Of a stretch of DNA of 64,000 nt, positions 57,964 through 64,000 are shown in pieces (the stretch's first letter is position 1; each line of letters starts with the position of its first letter). Under the pieces are notes generated by a model, which saw only the letters and a program-made list of their open reading frames with translations, was not told where the DNA came from and ran no database searches. The stretch lies in assembly GCA_049487715.1 (NCBI GenBank), contig CP150563.1, positions 558,001 to 622,000 on the forward strand. Direction: 5' to 3'. A program made the position numbers and the translations under genes. The stretch comes from Pycnococcus provasolii (Eukaryota; Chlorophyta; Pseudoscourfieldiophyceae; Pseudoscourfieldiales).

Positions 57964-59997
57964 ATGTCGCTCCGCACGACGGCGCAGATGCCGCGCCTCT
58001 TGACGCGCGCCGAGTGGCTCTCGATAACGCGCGAAGTGCTCGCGTCGTACGCGAAGGATAAGCGAACGCTCGTCACGCTCGCTCTGTCTTTGGGAGGCGT
58101 CACGGCTCTCGCCCTGTCCCGCGCCGCCGACTCAGCCGCACGGGGAGGAGACGGGCTCACGGATGTCATACGCGCGGAAGCTCGAGCCAAGAAGGAAAGC
58201 AGCAAGACGGCAAACTCCGCCGTCTCACGCCGCAGCTCCGCAAAGTCTGCAAAGTCAGACGCCACACTCGTCGCGCGCCTCCGCACAATCCTCCCCATCA
58301 TCGTGCCGAGCGCAACGTCCACCGAAGCGTGCCTGCTGTACACGCAAACAGCCACGCTCATATGCCGCTCGCTGCTCTCGCTGCGAATCTCGGAACTTAA
58401 GGGACGAGGACTCAAGAGCGTGCTCAATCGATCGTGGAAGGAATTCTCAACCGCCATGGTCGACTTCTTCTTCACGTCCGTCGCAGCCAGCTTCGTCAAC
58501 AGCACGCTCAAGTACCTCGCTAACACTATCAGCGTGCGCTTCCGCGAAAGGCTCACCAAGCACACGCACGCGAGGTACGCAAATGCGCAGAACCTCAGCT
58601 TCTATAAGGCGGCAGTGCTTCGCGTTGGCGACCTCGATAATGCGGACGCGCGCATCTGCGACGACCTCAGCCTCTTCTGCGATACCGCGAGCGACCTCTT
58701 CGGACGAACATTCAAGCCCGCCCTCGACGTCGTGCTGTCAACGCACCGCATGGGACAGAATATGGGGTACACAGGTCTTGCCATCCTCTACAGCTATTTC
58801 GCACTCTCCGGCGTCGTGATCAAAGCAGTCTCGCCGCCCTTCTCCAAATATATTGCGCACCTGCAGAAGCTGGAAGGAACGTTTAGGCGCAATCATAGCC
58901 GGCTCATCACGCACGCGGAGGAGGTGGCATTCCTCAACGGCGCAGACCGCGAACGTAAGATTCTCGACGATAGCCTGCTGACAGTCACGCGCGCGCAGGG
59001 AACGTACTTCTGGATGCAGTTCAAGCAGGGCATATTCGACCAATTCGTCACGAAGTACTTCGCAAGCCAGGTGGGATGGCCGGTCGTCGCCGTGCCCTTC
59101 CTCATGTCCACGTCGAACGATGCCACGGAGGTTGCATCCAAGTACCGTGAGAGCGACAGCCTGATCACCGAGGCGTCCGCCGCCGTTGGCGATCTCATGC
59201 TCGTCTACAAGAAGCTTCAGCGTCTTAACGGGTACGCCAGCCGCGTCGTCGAGCTGCTCGAGGCTGTGAAGAAGGGAAGCGACGCGCAGGACACGAAGGT
59301 GCCGTCCACGGAAATATCTGAAGACGGTGCGATCGAGTTCCGCGACTTGACGGTGTACAGTCCCGATCGAAGGCTCCTTCTCGACCATCTGAACTTGCGG
59401 ATCCCCAAGGGAAGGCACCTGCTCGTCACGGGACCCAACGGCGCGGGTAAGACGAGCCTGTTCCGCGTGCTGCGAGGCCTCTGGGCGCAGACGGATGGCC
59501 AGCTGTTCGTTCCGAAAGAGGCGAGCGAGAGGGGCATGCTTTACGTGCCTCAGCGCCCGTATCTGGTCACCGGCACGCTGCGCGACCAGGTGACGTACCC
59601 GCAGCACTACCGCAAGGCGTCGCGCGAGGTGGATGCGCGCGTTCACGCGTGCCTCGAGAAGGTGCGCCTGACAAAGCTCTGTGATGCGTCCGCCACGGAA
59701 GACCCTTTCGGACTTAGCTCTTACCACCACGACTGGAATGATGTGCTTTCCGGAGGGGAGAAGCAGCGCGTCGGATTTGCGCGCTTGCTGTACCACAGCC
59801 CCGCGTACGCCGTTCTAGACGAGGCGACGGCGGCGATCAACCCTGACGAGGAGTCGAAGCTGTACGAGATGGTTCTTGAAAATGATACGACGGTATTCTC
59901 GATTGCGCACAGGCTAGAGCTGCGAAAATTCCATAAGGCTGAGCTCCACTTTGTGGGTGACGGCAGCGGATCATTCGAAATTCGCGAACTGCGTTAG
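57964..59997 (+). CDS. ABCD: Peroxisomal-type ABC half-transporter, subfamily D
   Basis: 677 codons from ATG 57964. ABCD half-transporters import fatty acyl-CoA or related substrates into peroxisomes as dimers. The N-terminal membrane domain carries the subfamily EAA-like motif LITHAEEVAFLNGADRERKI (about 318). The nucleotide-binding domain has GAIEFRDLTVYSPDRRLLLD, Walker A GPNGAGKTSLFRVLRGLW (about 490), MLYVPQRPYLVTGTLRDQVT, signature VLSGGEKQRVGFARLLYHSP (about 595) and Walker B YAVLDEATAAINPDEE. The usual DECTSA reads DEATAA here. The frame includes an ATG at 57943 seven codons earlier. One copy of the dispersed element starts 16 nt after the stop. Confidence 0.93.
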   Translation: MSLRTTAQMPRLLTRAEWLSITREVLASYAKDKRTLVTLALSLGGVTALALSRAADSAARGGDGLTDVIRAEARAKKESSKTANSAVSRRSSAKSAKSDATLVARLRTILPIIVPSATSTEACLLYTQTATLICRSLLSLRISELKGRGLKSVLNRSWKEFSTAMVDFFFTSVAASFVNSTLKYLANTISVRFRERLTKHTHARYANAQNLSFYKAAVLRVGDLDNADARICDDLSLFCDTASDLFGRTFKPALDVVLSTHRMGQNMGYTGLAILYSYFALSGVVIKAVSPPFSKYIAHLQKLEGTFRRNHSRLITHAEEVAFLNGADRERKILDDSLLTVTRAQGTYFWMQFKQGIFDQFVTKYFASQVGWPVVAVPFLMSTSNDATEVASKYRESDSLITEASAAVGDLMLVYKKLQRLNGYASRVVELLEAVKKGSDAQDTKVPSTEISEDGAIEFRDLTVYSPDRRLLLDHLNLRIPKGRHLLVTGPNGAGKTSLFRVLRGLWAQTDGQLFVPKEASERGMLYVPQRPYLVTGTLRDQVTYPQHYRKASREVDARVHACLEKVRLTKLCDASATEDPFGLSSYHHDWNDVLSGGEKQRVGFARLLYHSPAYAVLDEATAAINPDEESKLYEMVLENDTTVFSIAHRLELRKFHKAELHFVGDGSGSFEIRELR

Positions 59998-60013
59998 TAA
60001 ATAGCTGCCCTAA

Positions 60014-60100
60014 GATCGCTCATTTAGTAATGGAATGTGATTTACTTCTTCCAACGACCGTCCATCATCCACACCGTTCACATTCACCATCCAGTGGTAC
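60014..60100 (+). repeat. Dispersed 3'-flank element, copy D
   Basis: Starts GATCGCTCATTTAGTAATGG 16 nt after the ABCD stop. It shares with copies B and C the AATGTGATTT, CGTCCAT, CACACC-TTCAC and CACCATCCA blocks. More diverged than A-C but collinear. Confidence 0.75.
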
Positions 60101-60205
60101 CAACTAAACCTGTGTAACTCGTAGCAAGCTTCGTCAAAGCAAGTCTACTGTACGTATAGAAAAACACAAAAAATACAGAAGTGAATTTTTACACAAACTA
60201 CATCG

Positions 60206-61381
60206 TCATTCGGCCGCGGCGTCGAAGAGTGCTTGAACGCCAGCGTCGTCGAGCATCTGCATCGACGACGCAAGCTCGCGCGGCGTGCAACGCTCCTTTC
60301 GATTGCGGCGCCCAAGAGACGCGACGAGCACTTTCCGTATCTCCGCCTCCTCCTCAGTTCGACGCGTTAGCGGTCGAAGGATCGCGCGGATACAATCCGC
60401 CGATCCTGCCCGCACTGCGGCGTGGATTGCGTTGTCACCCGTCGCATGCTCCTGCGGGAGCCGGAACATCACCACGTCGCTCCTTTCTACCGCGAATGCA
60501 ATCATCACGTCGATGGCGTCGGCGCACCCTGCCCTCGCCGCAAGCAGCATGGCACTCTCGCCCTTTTTGTTTGGTTTGTTGAGCTTCGCTGGATTAGAAG
60601 GCGCGCGCAGCAGAACGTCGCACGCCGTGGTATTTGCGCACCTTGCGGCGTGCAAGAGCATATGCTCTCCGGTATCCTCGTTGTCGCCACCAGCCGCGTA
60701 CCCTCCCTCGGTAATCATCAGCGCGAGCATGTCGCGCGTATCCTTCGGCGATGGATACGGCGTGGATATGGCGACGTGCACGGCATCGTTTCCCTCGTAG
60801 TCGGTGAGGTATGCGTCCGCACCAGCGTCGACGATGCGCTTTGCGCACGCGAGCTGGTTGCACTTGACGGCGTGCATGAGTGGCGACCATCCGTCCTCGG
60901 AGTACTGCCACAGCGGCGAGTCCCACTTGCCAGCGTGCACGAACCACCCGCCGTCGGTGTTATCTTCGGATCGGTCCGTCACGTTATCCGTCGTGCAATC
61001 ATTCGTCGGGAGGCTCAGTAGTAGGTCCAGGACGTCGACACTCCCGTGCTTGGCTGCGGTGATTGCGAGAGATTCTTTGTTTGGGTCGGAAGGTTGCACG
61101 ACGTTTGGATCGACACCTGCACTGATCGCGCGACGAATCTCCAAAGGTTTGTTGAAGCGCGCGCACTGGTGCAGGAAGGACGGGTCAACTATTCTTAAAG
61201 GTGGCGCACCATCGACGTGATTATTATGATTTGAAGACAAAAGCTTATTCCTCTTCCTCCTATGGTATATGCGCCACGCCTCTTTGAAGTGGTACTTTCT
61301 CAGACCCGATAGGAAGGACGTGAACGTAACATCACGAACACGAACGCGCGCGCCGCGAACGACGTGGTCGCTTGGTTCCAT
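60206..61381 (-). CDS. Ankyrin-repeat protein
   Basis: 391 codons. The N-terminus (MEPSDHVVRGARVRVRDVTF) and a basic segment (HFKEAWRIYHRRKRNKLL) precede ankyrin-type repeats from about 70 to 350: DPSFLHQCARFNKPLEIRRA, ESLAITAAKHGSVDVLDLLL, DGWSPLMHAVKCNQLACAKR, KGESAMLLAARAGCADAIDV, GDNAIHAAVRAGSADCIRAI. Repeats are more diverged than in the 748-residue ankyrin protein at 13.9 kb, and the two do not look like recent paralogues. No other domain. Divergent from TIM22 across a 161-bp spacer with ACCCTA motifs. Confidence 0.88.
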   Translation of the reverse strand: MEPSDHVVRGARVRVRDVTFTSFLSGLRKYHFKEAWRIYHRRKRNKLLSSNHNNHVDGAPPLRIVDPSFLHQCARFNKPLEIRRAISAGVDPNVVQPSDPNKESLAITAAKHGSVDVLDLLLSLPTNDCTTDNVTDRSEDNTDGGWFVHAGKWDSPLWQYSEDGWSPLMHAVKCNQLACAKRIVDAGADAYLTDYEGNDAVHVAISTPYPSPKDTRDMLALMITEGGYAAGGDNEDTGEHMLLHAARCANTTACDVLLRAPSNPAKLNKPNKKGESAMLLAARAGCADAIDVMIAFAVERSDVVMFRLPQEHATGDNAIHAAVRAGSADCIRAILRPLTRRTEEEAEIRKVLVASLGRRNRKERCTPRELASSMQMLDDAGVQALFDAAAE

Positions 61382-61420
61382 ATGTGACTGGTACTAAGGC
61401 GCCGCCGCCGCCGCTTTGGT

Positions 61421-61470
61421 AACCCTACACCCTAACGGCGAGGTTTGGTTTTAACCCTACGCCCTAATCG
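61421..61470. promoter_or_regulatory. Telo-box-like ACCCTA motifs in the ankyrin/TIM22 divergent promoter
   Basis: Within 50 bp the spacer has AACCCTACACCCTAAC and, 30 bp on, TTAACCCTACGCCCTAATC. AAACCCTA-type telo-boxes are known promoter elements in green-lineage genes. Function here is inferred from position only. Confidence 0.4.
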
Positions 61471-61542
61471 GATCGGAATTCTGTGCAGTGCGGCGTTGGG
61501 ATTTCCTCGTTCTCCTCCCCCTCCAAATCAGTTGAGAAAGCG

Positions 61543-62106
61543 ATGGCGTCTCCCTCGCCCGCTCCTGCAGATAGTGCTGGTGCTGATGCAACGGCGCCGC
61601 CGCCCCCACCACCTAGGCCGCCTCCGGACCCGCTCGCAGAACGTTCCCTGAAGCAGTACAGCGTCGTGCAACTGCCGACGCCAGAGCAAATCGCACAGGA
61701 GGACTTCATGAACAACTGCGGAGTCCGAGGCGTGATCAGCGTCGTCATGGGCGGGGCGATGGGTGCGGTCATGGGAATCATGTTCGCGGGAATGGAGGCG
61801 CCAAACATGGGCGCGGAAGCGGCGACTATTCCGCTCAGACAACACTTCTTCACCGGGCTCAAGGTGGCGAGAGAAAGGTCAGTCAGCTACGCGAAGACGT
61901 TCTCGTATCTTGGAGGACTCTACGCGACGAGCGAGTGCGTGGTGGAGAAGTTCAGAGGGAAGCACGACGTCGTCAACAGCGCCGCCGCAGGGTGCTTTAG
62001 CGGAGGGTTCATGGCGATCAAACAGGGCCCTCTCGCGATGGCGGGCGGATGTGCGTCGTTCGCCGCCTTCAGCGTTCTCATCGACAAGGTGATGGAAGGG
62101 ATGTAA
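61543..62106 (+). CDS. TIM22: Mitochondrial inner membrane carrier translocase Tim22
   Basis: 187 codons, the channel subunit of the TIM22 complex that inserts carrier proteins into the inner membrane. A Pro/Ala-rich N-terminus (20-30 is mostly Pro) is followed by TPEQIAQEDFMNNCGVRG and membrane helices about 61-83 (GVISVVMGGAMGAVMGIMFA), about 116-135 (YAKTFSYLGGLYATSECV) and about 143-182 (NSAAAGCFSGGFMAIKQGPL and on). Cys59 and Cys132 occupy the positions of the conserved Tim22 disulfide pair. The ATG at 61543 gives the family length; an upstream in-frame ATG at 61483 adds 20 residues. Confidence 0.93.
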   Translation: MASPSPAPADSAGADATAPPPPPPRPPPDPLAERSLKQYSVVQLPTPEQIAQEDFMNNCGVRGVISVVMGGAMGAVMGIMFAGMEAPNMGAEAATIPLRQHFFTGLKVARERSVSYAKTFSYLGGLYATSECVVEKFRGKHDVVNSAAAGCFSGGFMAIKQGPLAMAGGCASFAAFSVLIDKVMEGM

Positions 62107-62418
62107 CTTACGTCTTGTATCCAATAGCACGAAAAAAATAAATTCTTAAATCTACAGTTATACTCTACTCGACTTTCGAGCTCGCCGGCGTCGCAACAGC
62201 CGCAACTCTGTGTTGTTTTCTCGCCGTTTTCGCTTTCGTCTTAAGCGGCGCGGGCATGAGCGGTTGGTTGTCAGCGAAAGCGAGGAAGCAGAACCCCGAT
62301 CCTCCCGCGGTTTCCGATTTTTCTGATCCCCGATCCCTGAGGAAAGCGCCATACGTATTTGGGTATTTGGGTATCCGCCGCCGCCGCCTCTCCTTCATTC
62401 TCGCGCTCACTCGGATCA
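62107..62418. other. Spacer between TIM22 and CCDC25
   Basis: 312 bp holding the TIM22 3' UTR (AATAAATTC-like A/T-rich stretch at 62135-62160) and the CCDC25 leader. The short frames on either strand look like chance. Confidence 0.5.
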
Positions 62419-63102
62419 ATGGTGTTCTTCTTCACGCCGACGTCCGAGGTGTGCTCGACGTCCTCAGAAGAGTCGTTACCTGAAGGTACTGTTTTCTACA
62501 TGGGCAAGGACAAGTACGAGAACGAAGACATGATCAAATACGGACTCGACGAAGACGTCTGGTTCCACGTCGACAAACTCTCGTCAGCACACGTCTACCT
62601 CAGACCACCGCGAGGATGCACCATCGAAGATATGCCGCAAGGGGTCATCGACGCGTGCTGCGCGCTCGTCAAGGCGAACTCCATCGAAGGATCCAAGAAG
62701 TCTGAAGTCGACGTCGTGTACACGCCGTGGACAAACCTGCGCAAAGAGTCGCGCATGGAAGTGGGACAAATCGGATTCTTCGACAACAAACAAGTCACCA
62801 AGGTGGGCCACGTCAAAAAAAATAACGAAGTCGTCAACAAACTCAACAAAACCAAGGTGGAAAGCTACCCTGACTTGTCGGCAGAACGCGATGCGCGCGA
62901 CGCCATCAAGCGACAGGAGGGCAAGGAGCGCGCGAGAGAGTCAAAGAAGGAACAGCTCGAGGAAGAACGCAGAAAGAAGGAGGATGAGGAGCTGAGAAGC
63001 TACGACCGGATCATGGACGAGGATAAGATGCAAAGCAATGCAGCGTTGCGCGAGGCGGCGAAGAAGAAGTCTGTCGCGGAGCTCGAGGAGGACTTCATGT
63101 AA
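62419..63102 (+). CDS. CCDC25: CCDC25 homologue (NFACT-R domain protein)
   Basis: 227 codons, close to human CCDC25 (208). The conserved NFACT-R (DUF814) domain fills residues 1-140: MVFFFTPTSE, YMGKDKYENEDMIKYGLDED, VWFHVDKLSSAHVYLRPPRG, VDVVYTPWTNLRKESRMEVG. A charged coiled coil rich in Glu/Lys/Arg follows and ends ELEEDFM, as in animal orthologues. The family is linked to ribosome quality control-type RNA binding, and animal CCDC25 is reported as a DNA sensor; the algal role is unknown. ATG 62419 matches the family start exactly; an in-frame ATG at 62359 adds 20 residues. Confidence 0.95.
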   Translation: MVFFFTPTSEVCSTSSEESLPEGTVFYMGKDKYENEDMIKYGLDEDVWFHVDKLSSAHVYLRPPRGCTIEDMPQGVIDACCALVKANSIEGSKKSEVDVVYTPWTNLRKESRMEVGQIGFFDNKQVTKVGHVKKNNEVVNKLNKTKVESYPDLSAERDARDAIKRQEGKERARESKKEQLEEERRKKEDEELRSYDRIMDEDKMQSNAALREAAKKKSVAELEEDFM

Positions 63103-63115
63103 ACAAAGCAATCAG

Positions 63116-63277
63116 TTACGTCGTGGCGAACCAGTCGCACATCAAGTGAAACCACGCGTGGTTGAAGTCAAGCGCCTCGCCATGCCTGCACACGTCAGAA
63201 AGAAGATGTGCGCCTCGTACGGAACGCCACCAGTGGTGCTGCAACGTCTTGACGAGATCCGCCGCGGTAACGTTCAT
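63116..63277 (-). CDS. 53-residue micro-ORF, protein-like, beside a telomere-type array
   Basis: Minus-strand frame from ATG 63277: MNVTAADLVKTLQHHWWRSV, RGAHLLSDVCRHGEALDFNH, AWFHLMCDWFATT, stop at 63116. Rich in His, Trp, Phe and Cys, with protein-like complexity. Its stop is 13 bp from the CCDC25 stop (convergent) and its start is 26 bp from the TTAGGG array. It could be a small gene divergent from the HIT gene, or the last exon of something whose other exons would lie beyond the array. No family is recognised. Confidence 0.35.
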   Translation of the reverse strand: MNVTAADLVKTLQHHWWRSVRGAHLLSDVCRHGEALDFNHAWFHLMCDWFATT

Positions 63278-63303
63278 CAGGTGGCTTATGTTACGATAGG
63301 GTT

Positions 63304-63338
63304 TTAGGTTAGGGTTAGGGTTAGGGTTAGGGTTAGGG
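63304..63338 (+). repeat. Interstitial telomere-like (TTAGGG)5 array
   Basis: TTAGG followed by five perfect TTAGGG units, located between the micro-ORF (minus) and the HIT gene (plus), 75 bp upstream of the HIT start. Confidence 0.95.
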
Positions 63339-63413
63339 GGAGCCCACCCCACCGGACTTCTTCGTTCTTCATCATTCGCACTCCTACCGTAGGTAGAAAA
63401 CATACCGGTAAGT

Positions 63414-63830
63414 ATGTCGTCCTTGGCTTTTTCCCTTTGGCCTCAGCTTGCTTCGAACAAGGTGGAGGTGTGCAAGCTCGAGCTTTGCGTCGTGCTTCTG
63501 AACGACGACAGCACGTACCCTTGGGTCGTCCTCGTCCCGCAGCAGAACGACTTGCGGGAAATGCACGACCTCTCCGAACCGCACCAGCTCCTGCTCATGA
63601 AGGAAATCAACCTCTGCTCCAAAAAACTACAAGAGCTATACAAGCCCGACAAGATGAACGTCGCGGCGATCGGGTGCGTGTGCCCGCAACTTCACATACA
63701 CGTGCTTGGGCGAACAGAGGGCGACCGCGCGTGGCCGGGACCCGTTTGGGGCGCGCACCCCGCGACGCCGTACGACGAAGAAACCAAAGCGAAGCGCGTC
63801 GAGGAAATCAAAAAGGCGCTGCTCGGCTAA
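63414..63830 (+). CDS. HIT-family nucleotide hydrolase, bacterial type
   Basis: 138 codons. HIT proteins hydrolyse dinucleoside polyphosphates or AMP conjugates. Seen: LELCVVLLNDDSTYPWVVLV, PQQNDLREMHDLSEPHQLLL, KMNVAAIGCVCPQLHIHVLG, and DRAWPGPVWG after the active site. The triad motif reads Q-L-H-I-H-V, so the first His of the canonical HxHxH is Gln while the catalytic central His is kept. This form and the trailing AWPGPVWG are typical of a proteobacterial HIT subgroup (recalled from family knowledge). Origin by organelle or lateral transfer is inferred. No targeting peptide is visible. A GTAAGT donor-like site overlaps the start (CCGGTAAGTATG), so a 5' UTR intron is possible. Confidence 0.88.
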   Translation: MSSLAFSLWPQLASNKVEVCKLELCVVLLNDDSTYPWVVLVPQQNDLREMHDLSEPHQLLLMKEINLCSKKLQELYKPDKMNVAAIGCVCPQLHIHVLGRTEGDRAWPGPVWGAHPATPYDEETKAKRVEEIKKALLG

Positions 63831-64000
63831 ACTTAAAGTTCAAGTCGAACGCACGCATGACGGCGTCACGCGTTCGCGCGCATATAGTTTTGTTATACTG
63901 TAGGTATCTTTTTTTAAAAAAAACCATAAAATATGCAGACACCAAAGATGTCTCGTTATTCGTGATGAGGACATCATCATCGTCAAAGGCCCTAACATAG
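63831..64000. other. 3' flank of the HIT gene to the window edge
   Basis: AT-rich with T and A runs (63909-63922); nothing else recognised. Confidence 0.5.

Noticed and set aside
1-64000. tRNA, rRNA or organellar genome segments
   Set aside because: No T-loop/anticodon arrangement or conserved rRNA blocks were noticed by eye; the gene content is nuclear.

Overview
The window is nuclear chromosomal DNA of a unicellular eukaryotic alga. The evidence is a set of eukaryote-only housekeeping genes (SPT16, RNA polymerase III RPC2, POLA2, DDX41, RRP1, TIM22, CCDC25, a peroxisomal-type ABCD transporter, a golgin) carried mostly as long single-exon frames, together with pherophorin-like Ser-Pro-Pro-Pro tracts and short interstitial CCCTAA arrays. 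The DDX41 sequence reads plant-like and favours a green (prasinophyte-type) alga. The TTAGGG-type arrays leave a stramenopile or haptophyte open, so the lineage call is tentative.

Layout. 0-5.3 kb: 3' part of a minus-strand acidic protein gene, an orphan Asp/Asn-rich gene, and a nine-unit 183-bp tandem array. 5.3-8.3 kb: cytosolic glutamyl-tRNA synthetase with an unusual C-terminal fusion. 8.6-11.6 kb: accessory-looking DNA with an isolated exon, a dispersed element, a TA-flanked MITE and a low-GC gene broken by frameshifts. 11.6-23 kb: DDX41 and a large ankyrin protein (minus), a coiled-coil gene (plus) interrupted by a TGA, and POLA2 (minus). 23.6-35.8 kb: one 4,064-codon minus-strand frame for a giant polycystin/TRP-like channel. 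36-42 kb: SPT16 and RRP1, convergent. 42.4-50 kb: a golgin with a frameshift, a dispersed element, a relic Tc1/mariner-like transposase and a type II membrane protein. 50.5-56.2 kb: a 17-repeat LRR protein convergent with RPC2. 56.2-57.9 kb: G/C homopolymer tracts and broken coding pieces. 58-64 kb: a dense cluster of ABCD half-transporter, ankyrin protein, TIM22, CCDC25, a micro-ORF and a bacterial-type HIT protein.

The genes do not form one pathway. They cover transcription and chromatin (SPT16, RPC2), RNA processing and ribosome assembly (DDX41, RRP1), replication (POLA2), translation (GluRS), and membrane or organelle biology (golgin, TIM22, ABCD, channel). They are unclustered by function and arranged as divergent and convergent pairs.

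The most striking unexplained signal is a roughly 90-bp element. It sits 0, 13 and 16 nt downstream of the stop codons of three unrelated genes (golgin, POLA2, ABCD), each time in the sense orientation, with a fourth copy at 9.2 kb. Other highlights are the giant S1-S2 loop of the channel, the four-unit higher-order structure of the 183-bp array, and the GluRS C-terminal domain.
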